Below, one piece after another: positions 35,558 to 45,457 of a stretch of 64,000 nt of DNA. A program made the translations under genes and the position numbers. Positions within the stretch are counted from its first letter, which is position 1. The number at the start of each line of letters is the position of its first letter. The stretch comes from Roseofilum capinflatum BLCC-M114 (GTDB lineage: Bacteria > Cyanobacteriota > Cyanobacteriia > Cyanobacteriales > Desertifilaceae), in assembly GCF_030068505.1 (NCBI RefSeq), contig NZ_JAQOSO010000112.1:1-64000 (forward strand), in the 5' to 3' direction. Below the pieces are notes generated by a model that searched no databases, was not told the DNA's origin, and was given only the letters and a program-made list of their open reading frames with translations.

Positions 35558-36166
35558 ATGATTCCGACCGTCATTGAACAATCTGGACGTGGTGAACGAG
35601 CCTTTGACATCTATTCCCGACTGTTGCGGGAAAGAATAGTATTTCTCGGACAGGCGATCGATGCAGATGTGGCTAACTTGGTCGTAGCCCAGCTCTTGTT
35701 TTTGGATGCCGAAGATCCAGAGAAAGATATCTATCTCTACATTAACTCACCGGGTGGATCGGTCACGGCAGGTATGGGAATTTTTGATACCATGAATCAA
35801 ATCCGGCCCGATGTCTCTACCATTTGTGTAGGTTTGGCGGCCAGTATGGGCGCTTTTCTCCTCAGTGCAGGGGTGAAAGGCAAGCGCATGAGCTTACCCC
35901 ATTCTCGGATTATGATTCACCAGCCCCTCGGAGGGGCCCAAGGTCAAGCAGCCGATATTGAAATCCAAGCCAAGGAAATTCTCTATCATAAGCAACGGTT
36001 GAATGAGTTGTTAGCCAGTCATACCGGCCAGCCTTTAGAACGCATTCAGGAAGACACGGAGCGTGATTTCTTTATGTCAGCCCAGGAGTCTGTCGAATAC
36101 GGCTTAATCGATCAAGTGATCGATCGCCGTCCCTCCGCCAGTCAACCCATCAGCGTGGTTAATTAG
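35558..36166 (+). CDS. ATP-dependent Clp protease proteolytic subunit
   Basis: ClpP forms the tetradecameric proteolytic barrel used with ClpX or ClpC. The catalytic serine is in [12 protein letters not shown] (family motif with Ser before Met), the catalytic His is in [12 protein letters not shown], and the Asp lies in the [12 protein letters not shown] region. The 202-residue length is normal. Cyanobacteria carry several ClpP/ClpR paralogues; this copy has the catalytic residues and so is ClpP, not ClpR. Its 3' end is followed at once by heptamer arrays. Confidence 0.96.
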   Translation: MIPTVIEQSGRGERAFDIYSRLLRERIVFLGQAIDADVANLVVAQLLFLDAEDPEKDIYLYINSPGGSVTAGMGIFDTMNQIRPDVSTICVGLAASMGAFLLSAGVKGKRMSLPHSRIMIHQPLGGAQGQAADIEIQAKEILYHKQRLNELLASHTGQPLERIQEDTERDFFMSAQESVEYGLIDQVIDRRPSASQPISVVN

Positions 36167-36170
36167 ATTA

Positions 36171-36333
36171 GGGAATAGGGAATGGGTAATGGGGAATGGG
36201 GAATGGGTAATGGGGAATGGGGAATAGGGAATAGGGAATAGGGAATAGGGAATAGGCAAAAGGCAAAAGGCAAAAGGCCATCCCCCCATCCCCCCATCTC
36301 CCCATCTCCCCATCTCCCCATCTCCCCATCTTC
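36171..36333. repeat. Three consecutive heptamer arrays with different units
   Basis: About 12 units of GGGAATR (36171-36254) pass directly into GGCAAAA (36254-36278, three units) and then into CCCCATC/TCCCCAT (about 36280-36333, seven units). All keep a period of seven. The arrays fill the gap between clpP and the next convergent gene. Confidence 0.9.
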
Positions 36334-36335
36334 TC

Positions 36336-37169
36336 CTAAAAGAACTCGTCACCAGACGAACCCGTTTGTTGCAGATGATGGAGAAATTCCTTGATTTGAC
36401 TACAGGTCAACATTAGGCGGGAACCTTGACTGTCTGGATATTGGCTTTTCAGATAGTCTTTCCCTTGTTCAGCACTCCAACCCACTTTTTTCAGTTCCAC
36501 ATCCGTCTGCGCGTAGGTTTGCAGGTATTCTAGAAACTCTTTCATTTCCTCATCGCCGAGAATCATGCGCTTATTTTTGCCATAGATGCGTTTGAGGTAG
36601 TCGCTCTCTCGTTTACTGTTCCATCCAATGTGCTTGAGTTCCATGTCGATTTTGAGACTGATATCCGAGAAATCAAACTCTTCTTCTCCCTCTTCTCCCT
36701 CTTCGGGTTCAGGTGCAGGTGGAGAGGGTAGAGGTTGATCGGCGTAATCTTCTGGATCATCCTCTAGGGGAGGTACGGGTGACCAGGGTTCGGGTTCAGG
36801 CGCTTTGATTTCCGGTTGAGCAGGAGCGGGTTTAGGTGGACTCGGTTGGGGAGGTGGAGTGGGTTGGACGGGGGTGAGTTCAACGGGAGCTTCAACTGGA
36901 GTGGGTTGGACGGCGATGGGTGCAGGACTGGCAGACCGGGAAGGGGGCTGTAACAGGGCGATCGCCCGTTCTCTGGCTCGATCTTCGGCTTTTTCCAAGT
37001 GGCGATCGGCCGATAAACCCGTTGCCAGGACTAAGTTACCGCATTCGATCTGTACTCGGACAACATACTGTTGCTCGTGAATCTGGAGTAGCTCAGAAAT
37101 CAGGCTGGCTGTGGGATAGGCAGCTCTAAACTGAGTCCACAAAGATAAAGATGAAGTTGGATCAAACAT
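36336..37169 (-). CDS. Conserved cyanobacterial protein with Pro/Glu-rich linker
   Basis: The predicted product has an N-terminal domain of about 80 residues (LWTQFRAAYPTASLISELLQ, then ADRHLEKAEDRARERAI), resembling a small alpha/beta domain that could bind RNA or be shared with DUF-type proteins; I cannot name it. A proline- and glutamate-rich linker of about 90 residues follows, then two similar 35-residue helical repeats (LKHIGWNSKRESDYLKRIYG and LKKVGWSAEQGKDYLKSQYP). Those two repeats mark an internal duplication. The start at 37169 (MFDPTSS) is preferred over 37202, which lies 33 bases upstream. Confidence 0.7.
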   Translation of the reverse strand: MFDPTSSLSLWTQFRAAYPTASLISELLQIHEQQYVVRVQIECGNLVLATGLSADRHLEKAEDRARERAIALLQPPSRSASPAPIAVQPTPVEAPVELTPVQPTPPPQPSPPKPAPAQPEIKAPEPEPWSPVPPLEDDPEDYADQPLPSPPAPEPEEGEEGEEEFDFSDISLKIDMELKHIGWNSKRESDYLKRIYGKNKRMILGDEEMKEFLEYLQTYAQTDVELKKVGWSAEQGKDYLKSQYPDSQGSRLMLTCSQIKEFLHHLQQTGSSGDEFF

Positions 37170-37212
37170 GGGGTTCGGTTGCAATTTATTTTTAAAAGCC
37201 AATTAAAAGCTG

Positions 37213-37235
37213 TAGGGTGGGCAATGCCCACCCTA
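37213..37235. repeat. 23-bp palindrome
   Basis: TAGGGTGGGCA and its exact complement flank a single central base. The same GGTGGGC/GCCCACC core recurs at about 15920, 47331 and 51384. Confidence 0.8.
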
Positions 37236-37272
37236 TCACTCACTCTAACTGTTCTAATCCGTCTATTGAGCT

Positions 37273-39228
37273 TTAGCTATTCTTAGCAAAACTGGGAGTG
37301 TTATCCCCAAGAGAAGCAGGAATGATCGGACTGCGAGTCTTGTCTTGGATGAACTCGTATCCAATTTCCACCGCAGTGGGAATTGCCACACTAATTCCTT
37401 CTTGCTTGAACCGTTCCTGAATCATGATCAAGGTCTCTTCCCAAACCGTCCAGTAATCTTCCTTGGTTGCCCAGCAGCTTGCACTAATGGGAATATGATC
37501 TTCTTGATACCAATAGATATAAGTACCAATCCACTTGTCTTGCACAACTTTGGGATGGGATTTCATCACCTCTGTCAATAGCTCTTTGACACGGGGCAGA
37601 TCCTCATTCACATTCAACCGGATATCATGCTTAACTTTCCGGAATTCATCATGGGTGAGGTTATGAATTTTGTCGTTCCAAACTGTAGTATTGGGAACAG
37701 CAACCAGTTCACCACTAAAGGCTTTGAAGGTCGTGTTAGCCAAGCTAATGGAATCAACTACAGCCCACATCCCAGCAACCTTCACTTCATCTCCCACATC
37801 AAAGGGTTTATAGAACATCAGCATCAAACCACTGGCCAAGTTACTGAGGTTGCTTTGCAGGGCGAAGGCCAGGATGAAACTTGCACCCCCAATAAGAGCC
37901 AGAAGAGGCCCAAGGCTCACTCCTAGGGCAGTTAATCCGATCAGAACTCCCATCACTATAGTTCCTCGGCGGAAGGTCTTGACGATAAAGCCCTCAAATA
38001 ACTCAGAGGCAAATGAAGTCCTCGCGAACAATGCATCGAGCGCATTTCCACCAAACCAAGACACTACCCCAGAAACAGAGACAATACCCACAAAGATTCC
38101 TACGTTTATCGCCCAGCGCAGCCCCCCTTCTTCCGAACGGGCCCAACTCAGGAGTCGAACCATTAACCCTTGAGTATCTGTGACATCAATTTCGATACCA
38201 CTAACGGCGGCGATATATTGGCGATAGGATTCTGTATCTCCACCGCGCAGATCAATGGCATCTAGAATCACCTTAAACCGTTCTGCTAGAGCAGTTTGCT
38301 CATTTTGCAGTTCCGTGACTCCGATCACCAACTCCTGCTTCACATCGGTTTCTGCTTCTGCGGCCCGTTCTAACCGAGATTCTACATCAACCAGTCTGTC
38401 GATCCTTTCATCTGTGTCCGCAAGTCCATCAGCAGGGGCACTTGCTTCAGTGTCTTCTGCTTCTCCAGTGTCTTCTGCTTCTATGGGAGCGCCAGTGACT
38501 GGATCGAACTCCTCTTCTTCCAGAGCTTCATCCTCAGCCCGGTCTCCACCTTCAGTTTCCTCTGCAAGTAAAGAGGCCGCTTCTTCTACTTCTGCCTTAG
38601 CTGCTTCAGCATCTTCGGTATCTAGGTCATTTTCTAGCAGAGGGTCGGGTTCTTCTCCTTCTGCCTCTGGATCGCCTTCTATACCCGCTTCAAGAGTTGC
38701 TCTGACCTCTTCATCCTCCTCAATCTCCCTCTCCGCTTGTGTTGCGGCCTCTACAGCCTCCTGAGCCTCTCTTAAGGCGGCTTCCGCTTGTTCCGTTTTC
38801 TCAATCACGGCGGTAGAGCCAGCCCCTTCTTCGATTTCCGCTTGTTTGGCTTCCTCTAGGGTTTTCTCCGCTTCTTGCAGTTTTCTCACCGCTTCTTCTG
38901 TTTCTTGAACCTTGCGGTTCTTGCGCCTAATGGCAATTTCTTGATTGGAGATTTGCCGAACTTTGTCTTGCAGCAAGCCCTGCCAAGCTTGAGCTTCCAC
39001 TTCTAACTCAGCTAGGGTTAGGGGTTTAACTAAAAGCTTGAGTTCATCAACGGGAATCTCTGGATTTTTGGTGGTTCTAGCTTCAGGTGCAGAAGCTGTT
39101 TCTGTGGCTGCTTCTTGGGCAACTGCGGCAGAGCGCATGGGTCTGGGTACAACATCTCCCCAACTAGCGAGGGTGCAAACCATGGCAGCTAACACGAGCT
39201 GTCGTAGGCGGCGCTTGGGTTTAGACAT
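37273..39228 (-). CDS. MscS family mechanosensitive ion channel with long acidic coiled-coil
   Basis: This 651-residue protein has a signal-like N-terminus, then about 270 residues of Glu/Ala-rich coiled coil (about 60-320), two transmembrane helices (near 365-395 and 400-440), and a canonical MscS TM3 plus beta domain. The pore helix sequence ALIGGASFILAFALQSNLSN and the following MLMFYKPFDVGDEVKVAG are diagnostic. E. coli MscS is only 286 residues, so the extra acidic domain is a large added module, presumably periplasmic and sensory. The role is release of solutes on hypo-osmotic shock. Confidence 0.9.
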   Translation of the reverse strand: MSKPKRRLRQLVLAAMVCTLASWGDVVPRPMRSAAVAQEAATETASAPEARTTKNPEIPVDELKLLVKPLTLAELEVEAQAWQGLLQDKVRQISNQEIAIRRKNRKVQETEEAVRKLQEAEKTLEEAKQAEIEEGAGSTAVIEKTEQAEAALREAQEAVEAATQAEREIEEDEEVRATLEAGIEGDPEAEGEEPDPLLENDLDTEDAEAAKAEVEEAASLLAEETEGGDRAEDEALEEEEFDPVTGAPIEAEDTGEAEDTEASAPADGLADTDERIDRLVDVESRLERAAEAETDVKQELVIGVTELQNEQTALAERFKVILDAIDLRGGDTESYRQYIAAVSGIEIDVTDTQGLMVRLLSWARSEEGGLRWAINVGIFVGIVSVSGVVSWFGGNALDALFARTSFASELFEGFIVKTFRRGTIVMGVLIGLTALGVSLGPLLALIGGASFILAFALQSNLSNLASGLMLMFYKPFDVGDEVKVAGMWAVVDSISLANTTFKAFSGELVAVPNTTVWNDKIHNLTHDEFRKVKHDIRLNVNEDLPRVKELLTEVMKSHPKVVQDKWIGTYIYWYQEDHIPISASCWATKEDYWTVWEETLIMIQERFKQEGISVAIPTAVEIGYEFIQDKTRSPIIPASLGDNTPSFAKNS

Positions 39229-39445
39229 GATTATATTCTCCTTCTCCTGGGTCTTGAACTATATGAAGACTCATAAGGCTGTAGAGATAGTTTAGACCAC
39301 AAGTTTTGATTTGTCAGGATGGACAGGATTAAGTTTTCTCGTTTTCTCCTAAATACCTAGACCCCCACTCTAATTTTTGTTAGCTAACCGGAATTTTAAG
39401 TGGGGGGAGAATAAAAACTTTTGGGGACAGAATATTAACATTTGA

Positions 39446-40951
39446 TTACATTTCGTAACCAAACACATTGGGGTCAACTTCGCCGAGAGTAAGATTGCCT
39501 AATCCATACTCTTGCCAGCGTTGGTCTACTTTGGCGGCTACCTCTGGATCGGATTCCAAAACGGCTCCCCATTCATGGGTTGTTTCGGGGTATATTTTGG
39601 TGGTGGCATCAACCCCCATTCTGCCCCCTAAACCGATTTTTTCGCTGGCAAAATCCAGGGTATCAAAGGGGGTTTCGGGAAGAATAAAAACATCTCGTGA
39701 GGGGTCAACTTTGGAGGAAATTGCCCAAACGACTTGCCGAGGATCGCGAATATTAATGTCTTTATCGACGACAATGACGAATTTGGTGTAGGTGAATTGG
39801 GGTAGGGCGCTCCAAAAGGCGAGGGCTGCGCGTTTGGCTTGGCCGGGATAGGCTTTATCGATGGAAATAATGGCGGCTTTGTAACTTAAGGCTTCCATGG
39901 GGAGGAAGAAATCGACGATTTCGGAGACTTGTTGGCGCAAGATAGGGGTGTAGATGCGGTTAAGGGCGATCGCCATCATTGCTTCTTCCTTGGGCGGCCG
40001 GCCGCTGAAGGTGGTTAAGTATACGGGGTTTTTGCGATGGGTCATGCATTGGAAGCGGATCAGAGGGGAGTCTTCTACACCGCCGTAATAGCCCATATGG
40101 TCGCCAAAGGGGCCATCGGGGAGGACTTCGCCGGGGGTGATGGTTCCTTCGAGGACAAATTCGGAGTCTGCGGGAACTTCGAGGTCTACGGTTTTACATT
40201 TAGCTAGGGCGACTCCAGAACCTCCGTAGAGTCCGGCAAATAACCATTCGGAAAGGTCTACGGGGATGGGGGTGGCGGCAGCCATGATGATGAGGGGATC
40301 AACGCCGAGGGCGATCGCCACTTCCAGCTTTTTCCCCTGTTCAGCCGCTTTTCGCAGATGACGCGCTCCTCCCCGCACCGATAACCAATGCACAGTCATG
40401 GTTTTCGCTGATTGAAGCTGTAACCGATACACCCCAACATTGGGAATTCCCGTTTCACAATCCCTAGTAATCACCAATCCCAAGGTGATGATTTTTCCCG
40501 CATCTCCGGCATAGGGACGAATCAGGGGCAAGGTATTTAGATCTAAGTCCTCTTCTGGGATCACCACCTGTTGACAATTGGGAAAAAAGTCGCGCCCCGG
40601 TTTAGCTTTCACCACATCAAACAAAACCTTACCAAAATCAATGGCTTGCGAAATCTTTTTCGGTGGTTTGGGTTGTTGTAACATCCCCAACTTTTTCCCT
40701 AGAGCTTCTAGTTCTAAGGGATTATCCATATTCATCGCCCAACAGATGCGCTCTACGGTTCCCATTAAATTAATGGCAATGGGAAAGGGCGATCCTTGCA
40801 CATTTTCAAACAGTAACCCAGGGCCTCCCGCTTGCAGCATTCGGTTAGAAATTTCAGCAATTTCTAAATCGGGATCGACAGATGCTTTAATCCGTCGCAG
40901 TTGTCCCCGTTCTTCGAGTAGATTGATAAATCCGCGTAAGTCTCTAGCCAT
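39446..40951 (-). CDS. UbiD family decarboxylase
   Basis: This 501-residue protein matches UbiD-type enzymes, which use prenylated FMN to decarboxylate aromatic acids. Recognisable segments are GGPGLLFENVQGSP, RLQLQSAKTMTVHWL, EFVLEGTITPGE and GPFGDHMGYYGG. In cyanobacteria the likely pathway is plastoquinone or phylloquinone synthesis (inference from the family). The start is the ATG at 40951; an in-frame TTG 12 bases earlier is weaker. No UbiX gene is adjacent. Confidence 0.92.
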   Translation of the reverse strand: MARDLRGFINLLEERGQLRRIKASVDPDLEIAEISNRMLQAGGPGLLFENVQGSPFPIAINLMGTVERICWAMNMDNPLELEALGKKLGMLQQPKPPKKISQAIDFGKVLFDVVKAKPGRDFFPNCQQVVIPEEDLDLNTLPLIRPYAGDAGKIITLGLVITRDCETGIPNVGVYRLQLQSAKTMTVHWLSVRGGARHLRKAAEQGKKLEVAIALGVDPLIIMAAATPIPVDLSEWLFAGLYGGSGVALAKCKTVDLEVPADSEFVLEGTITPGEVLPDGPFGDHMGYYGGVEDSPLIRFQCMTHRKNPVYLTTFSGRPPKEEAMMAIALNRIYTPILRQQVSEIVDFFLPMEALSYKAAIISIDKAYPGQAKRAALAFWSALPQFTYTKFVIVVDKDINIRDPRQVVWAISSKVDPSRDVFILPETPFDTLDFASEKIGLGGRMGVDATTKIYPETTHEWGAVLESDPEVAAKVDQRWQEYGLGNLTLGEVDPNVFGYEM

Positions 40952-41116
40952 GGGTTGAGTCAAATCGTTACTTCTTTATTATGTAGGGAAATGGGTTCAT
41001 AGCGACCTGAAAACGATCGCACTTCTGTCCTAAAGTGGATTCATGCCTATCATAGAGGCAGACTCGAAAGCCTAAAACCATCCGTTATTTGAACCATAAA
41101 AGGATTGTATTGAAAC

Positions 41117-43441
41117 ATGAAGCTTCTACCTTGTGGTGCGGCGATCGCCTCTGCTGCTGTTATCCTGGTCTTAACAGGAATTTGCGATCGGGCCGTACAA
41201 GCTCGCTTTGAAGAACAACAATATCGCCAAGTTCTCGATCAACTCAGCACCATTCGCGCCACCCTAGAAGGAGCGATCAATCAACGCCTCTCTGTCGCCG
41301 AAGGATTAGCTGCTTATGCCTCCACTTACCCCAATTTAACCCAAGCCGACTTTACCGAGATTGCCAGAGTCCTGGTCTCTCAAAAAGAGGGAATTAGTGC
41401 CGTAGCCTTCAGTCAAGGCACAATTGTCAGTTATTACTATCCCCTAAAAGGCAATGAATCGGTGATTGGAACCGATTTGATGACCATTCCAGAACAACGA
41501 GCCATGGTGCAAAAGGCGATCGAAAGTCGCCAAACCTTGGTAGCCGGCCCGGTTAACTTAGTCCAAGGAGGCGTTGCCTTTATCAGTCGCACCCCCGTCT
41601 TCCTCACTCCCACCGATGGGGAACCCAATAGTGGTGAATTTTTGGGTCTCACCTTTGTCGTCATTACCAAAGAACGCCTATTAAAAGACGCTGGACTCTT
41701 AGAACCTTCTTCCTTGGACTATGCCTTACGCGGAAAAGATGGTCTCGGTGCAGCCGGAGAAGTCTTTTTCGGCAACCCAGACCTATGGGAGCAGGAACCC
41801 GTAACCTTAAACGTCACCTTACCCAACGGCTCCTGGCAACTAGCAGCCATTCCCAAGCAAGGATGGCGACAACCCTTCCCCTTCCGCCATTGGTTTCACG
41901 TAGCCAGTTTCGCAGTGGCGGCATTAACCGGGAGTTTCGCCTTTGTCCTCGTCTGTGAACCCGCTCGTCTGCGGGAGGAAATTAACGAACGCATCAAAAT
42001 CGAAAAGGCCTTACGCCAATCCGAACAGAACTTACAAACTGCCAAGGAAGCAGCCGATAAGGCCAACCAAGCCAAAAGCGAATTTCTGGCCAACATGAGC
42101 CATGAACTGCGTACTCCCCTCAATGGCATCCTGGGTTATGCACAAATTTTGCAACGCATGGACGACCTCAAACCCAGACATTATCAGGGAATTACCGTGA
42201 TTCAACAAGCTGGTTCTCACCTTTTAACTCTGATTAATGATATCCTCGACCTGGCTAAAATTGAAGCTTGCAAAATGGAATTGCTCCCTACACAAATCCA
42301 TTTACCGTCCTTGATCGGTGGTGTGGTTGAAGTCATTCGCATCAAAGCGGAACAAAAAGGACTGGCATTAACATGCATCACTGACTCTAATATACCGGAT
42401 AGTGTCTATGTGGATGATAAACGGTTACGTCAAGTCTTACTGAATCTTTTAGGCAATGCCACTAAGTTTACTGACCAAGGAGAAGTGAGGTTTTTAGTAA
42501 CCCACTGTTCCTTAACGGATCAAGCCGAAGGTTCTATAACACGAGTTCGGTTTGACATTTGCGATACCGGAATTGGCATGAGTCCAGAACAACTCGATAA
42601 AATTTTTCTGCCCTTTGAACAAGTCGGAGTCAATTCACGCAAACATCAAGGAACTGGGTTAGGATTAGCCATTACCCGGAAAATTGTAGAGATGATGGGC
42701 GGCCAAATTGAAGTCACCAGTCAGCTTGGGGTGGGCAGTCAATTTAGTTTTGCGATCGATTTGCCTATCGTCCAAAATTTGTCCCTTTCAGCCCCAGAAA
42801 CCCTAAGTGGAAAAATCATCGGTTATCGAGAACCCCAGAAAAAGATATTAGTGGTTGATGATAAAGTCGTCAATCGAAAGATTATTGTTGAGGTTTTATC
42901 ACCCCTGGGATTCCAGTTAGCAGAAGCGGAAAATGGCAAGGGGGGGCTTGTACAATATCATCAGTTTCAACCGGATCTGATCGTTACCGATTTAGTTATG
43001 CCAGAGATAGATGGGTTTGAGTTGACGCGACAAATTCGGAACTTTCCCGATCCAGATGTGGTCATTCTTGCTTCTTCTGCTAGTGTTTTAGCACAGGATC
43101 AAGATCGGAGTTTGATGGCTGGGTGTAATGATTTTTTAGCTAAACCTGTAGATGTAGATATTTTATTGGATAAAGTCAGAAAATATCTACATTTGACTTG
43201 GATTTTTCAAGAAGTAGCCCCTATAGAAGACACTAAAAATAAAGAGTTAATCTATCCTAAGAACTCAGAATTAAAACAGTTAATCGATTCAGCTCGGATC
43301 GGCGATTTTGAAACCATTGAAGCAGAAGTAAATCTGCTCAGAAAACTCAATAGCAATTATCAAGGATTTTGCGATCGCGTCCTGGCTCTAGCTGAAGAGT
43401 TTGACGATCGGGGTATTTTAAATTTAATCGAAGAACATTAA
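41117..43441 (+). CDS. CHASE-domain hybrid sensor histidine kinase
   Basis: This 774-residue kinase has an N-terminal membrane helix, an extracytoplasmic CHASE domain (about 40-235), and a second membrane helix (about 262-282). A HisKA domain follows with His-329 in [12 protein letters not shown], then an ATPase domain ([24 protein letters not shown]) and a receiver with Asp-625 (VTDLVMPE). A C-terminal helical tail of about 80 residues could be a further signalling module. CHASE domains sense small extracellular ligands such as cytokinin-like adenine derivatives. The gene stands alone, without an adjacent response regulator. Confidence 0.93.
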   Translation: MKLLPCGAAIASAAVILVLTGICDRAVQARFEEQQYRQVLDQLSTIRATLEGAINQRLSVAEGLAAYASTYPNLTQADFTEIARVLVSQKEGISAVAFSQGTIVSYYYPLKGNESVIGTDLMTIPEQRAMVQKAIESRQTLVAGPVNLVQGGVAFISRTPVFLTPTDGEPNSGEFLGLTFVVITKERLLKDAGLLEPSSLDYALRGKDGLGAAGEVFFGNPDLWEQEPVTLNVTLPNGSWQLAAIPKQGWRQPFPFRHWFHVASFAVAALTGSFAFVLVCEPARLREEINERIKIEKALRQSEQNLQTAKEAADKANQAKSEFLANMSHELRTPLNGILGYAQILQRMDDLKPRHYQGITVIQQAGSHLLTLINDILDLAKIEACKMELLPTQIHLPSLIGGVVEVIRIKAEQKGLALTCITDSNIPDSVYVDDKRLRQVLLNLLGNATKFTDQGEVRFLVTHCSLTDQAEGSITRVRFDICDTGIGMSPEQLDKIFLPFEQVGVNSRKHQGTGLGLAITRKIVEMMGGQIEVTSQLGVGSQFSFAIDLPIVQNLSLSAPETLSGKIIGYREPQKKILVVDDKVVNRKIIVEVLSPLGFQLAEAENGKGGLVQYHQFQPDLIVTDLVMPEIDGFELTRQIRNFPDPDVVILASSASVLAQDQDRSLMAGCNDFLAKPVDVDILLDKVRKYLHLTWIFQEVAPIEDTKNKELIYPKNSELKQLIDSARIGDFETIEAEVNLLRKLNSNYQGFCDRVLALAEEFDDRGILNLIEEH

Positions 43442-43469
43442 AATCAATGACAATGACTGATTGGGCAAG

Positions 43470-43547
43470 GAGCCGGATGAGGGTGAAAGTCTCAACTCCG
43501 GTTTTGAATAGGAGGGGTAGATGGTAACATCTATCTCGACCCCTAAT
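43470..43547 (+). mobile_element. Group II intron 3'-end relic (domains V and VI)
   Basis: A 35-base hairpin at 43470-43504 matches domain V: a lower stem GAGCCGGA pairing with TCCGGTTT (the catalytic AGC triad is intact), an AC bulge, an upper stem TGAGG/TCTCA and a GAAA tetraloop. It has one extra G compared with the usual 34. A domain VI-like stem follows (GGGG-TAGATG pairing with CATCTA...CCCC). Its unpaired A at 43539 lies 8 bases from a 3' end with AT at 43546-43547, which fits the branch-point position. Domains I-IV are absent. Confidence 0.72.
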
Positions 43548-43566
43548 CGGCGCTTGAGAATTTCTG

Positions 43567-43971
43567 ATGACCTCAACTCCTTTTTCATCTTCAACGTCAA
43601 ACCCTACCCTAGAGACGGTTACCCTCAAGCCCAGCTACCGGATACCCCTGGTGTTGGTGCTGTTGTCGATTCCTCTGGGAGCCGTTCAAATTGGACTGAG
43701 TGCGGCGATCGCCCTCTTTGGGTTATTCTTAACTCTACAAACAGCTACGATCCGGCTCACGTTTAGCGAAACTGCGCTAGATGTCTACCGTTCAGGCAAA
43801 CTGATTCGCCAATTTCCCTACCAAGAGTGGGAAAATTGGGAAATTTTCTGGGACAAACTGCCCATCTTGTTCTATTTCAAAGAAATCAAGAGTATCCATT
43901 TTCTGCCCATTATCTTTGACTCTTCAACCCTCAAGCGCACTCTGGAAGAACGCTGTCCCCGCTCTCGTTAA
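43567..43971 (+). CDS. DUF3119 family membrane protein
   Basis: This 134-residue protein has a hydrophobic pair of membrane helices (about 28-60), then the conserved YRSGKLIRQFPYQEWENWEIF segment typical of the cyanobacterial DUF3119 family (roughly half of it is diagnostic). Function is unknown; a membrane location is evident. It begins 20 bases after the group II intron relic and is followed by the DUF3086 gene at 28 bp, the usual pairing. Confidence 0.85.
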   Translation: MTSTPFSSSTSNPTLETVTLKPSYRIPLVLVLLSIPLGAVQIGLSAAIALFGLFLTLQTATIRLTFSETALDVYRSGKLIRQFPYQEWENWEIFWDKLPILFYFKEIKSIHFLPIIFDSSTLKRTLEERCPRSR

Positions 43972-43999
43972 TCCTGCTGCCTTTACTGATGAATAACCG

Positions 44000-45331
44000 A
44001 TGAATACTGATCCATTGAATCCTTGGGACTCTAATCCCGAAACCCCTGAAACTCCCGTTCCTGAATCTGAACCCTCTGAAGTGACGGTTGAGGGTTCTCA
44101 AGTCCCTGTTTCTGAGGAAACGGGGGAAAGTGGCGATCGCCCTGATGATAACCCAGAAGATGCAACCGGAGACACTCCTAACCCTGAAACCGGGGATACC
44201 TTACTCCCCCTTCAGCTCGATACCAAAACCCCCGATCATCCCGAACCCCGTGAAGAAATCGCTGCCACAGAGGGAGGACGAGATCGGGATGAAGGAGTGG
44301 AGGATCGAGACTCGGAACCCCCCAGGGATGAAGAGGTGGATGAATGGCAAGCGCGGATTGATGAGCTGCGCTTTACAGAGCAAGCGCTGCAAAATCAGGT
44401 GGAGCAACTGCGACAGGAAGCGGCAACCTTGCAAGAGCAACTCGACAGCCAGCAAGCAGCGATGGGACAATTGGTAAAAGCGGGTTTAAGCGAGTTAGAG
44501 CATCGCAAACAGAAGCTAGAAGTAACCATCGAAAAGCTGGAAAGACGAGCAGAGCGCATCCGGGCGGAAATGCGGACAAGCTTTGCTGGAGTTTCCCAGG
44601 ATCTCGCCATCCGGGTTCAGGGATTTAAGGATTATTTGGTGGGTAGCTTGCAGGATTTGGCGAGTGCGGCGGAAAATATAGAGTTAGCGCCAGAGGATCG
44701 CGAGCCAATCACCCCAGTAGATGTGCCCATGATGCGTTCCCGTCGAGAACCGGAACGCCCCCCAGAACTGGAAAATCCCCAATTTGCTAAATCCAAGTTT
44801 ACCGATCAAGTGCGGAAAATTCGCCATCTGTTGGATCAGTATCGCACCCGTCCCGATTATTATGGCCCCGCTTGGCAATTGCGACGCACGTTTGAACCCA
44901 TCCACGCAGAACGGGTATCCCAGTGGTTTTTTACCCAAGGGGGACGGGGTGCAGTGCGTACCATGGGGTCTCGTCTACAAAATATTTTGGTATCCTCGGC
45001 GGTGATTTCGGTGACCTATAGTTTGTATGGCGATCGCATTAGGCCATTGATTTTAGTCAATACTCCGGAGCGCTTAGGCGAATGGCGACGGGGTTTACAG
45101 GATTGTTTGGGCATTTCGCGCATGGATTTTAGCTCGGAGAGAGGGATTACCATGTTTGAAGCGCCGGAACCCTTAGCGGCAAAAGCAGAGCGCATTACCC
45201 AACAGAAGCAAATCCCTTTGATTATTATTGATGAGTCTGAGGATAAGGTGAGCGTGTCCATGTTGCAATTTCCCCTGTGGTTGGCGTTTGCACCCAATCC
45301 AGATGCACCGCCGATGATTGATAATTGGTAA
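44000..45331 (+). CDS. DUF3086 family coiled-coil protein
   Basis: The first 110 residues are an acidic, Pro/Asp/Glu-rich disordered region. Residues about 115-230 form a coiled coil (long QNQVEQLRQEAATLQEQL heptads). The C-terminal 200 residues are the conserved cyanobacterial DUF3086 domain, with a RPDYYGPAWQLRRTFEPIH segment and a hydrophobic VSMLQFPLWLAFA end. Function is unknown; the coiled coil suggests assembly or scaffold duty. It is in an apparent operon with DUF3119. Confidence 0.87.
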   Translation: MNTDPLNPWDSNPETPETPVPESEPSEVTVEGSQVPVSEETGESGDRPDDNPEDATGDTPNPETGDTLLPLQLDTKTPDHPEPREEIAATEGGRDRDEGVEDRDSEPPRDEEVDEWQARIDELRFTEQALQNQVEQLRQEAATLQEQLDSQQAAMGQLVKAGLSELEHRKQKLEVTIEKLERRAERIRAEMRTSFAGVSQDLAIRVQGFKDYLVGSLQDLASAAENIELAPEDREPITPVDVPMMRSRREPERPPELENPQFAKSKFTDQVRKIRHLLDQYRTRPDYYGPAWQLRRTFEPIHAERVSQWFFTQGGRGAVRTMGSRLQNILVSSAVISVTYSLYGDRIRPLILVNTPERLGEWRRGLQDCLGISRMDFSSERGITMFEAPEPLAAKAERITQQKQIPLIIIDESEDKVSVSMLQFPLWLAFAPNPDAPPMIDNW

Positions 45332-45333
45332 GT

Positions 45334-45416
45334 TGCCCTCTCCCTAAATCCCTCTCCCACTCCGAGAGGGACTTTCCCCCTTCTCACGTGGGGAGAAGGG
45401 GTTAGGGGATGAGGGC
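45334..45416. repeat. Dispersed CTCTCCC palindromic repeat
   Basis: Nested hairpins with CCCTCTCCCACTCCGAGAGGG and CCCCTTCTCACGTGGGGAGAAGGGG lie between the DUF3086 stop and plsY. The family also occurs at 14202-14389 and about 26368-26500. Confidence 0.85.
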
Positions 45417-45457
45417 TTGCCAGAGCTGAGAATTTAGAGGAATTGAGAGGTAAAAGT

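Noticed and set aside
38255-38764. Serine-rich plus-strand frame inside the MscS gene
   Set aside because: It is the mirror of the acidic coiled-coil region and has no similarity of its own.
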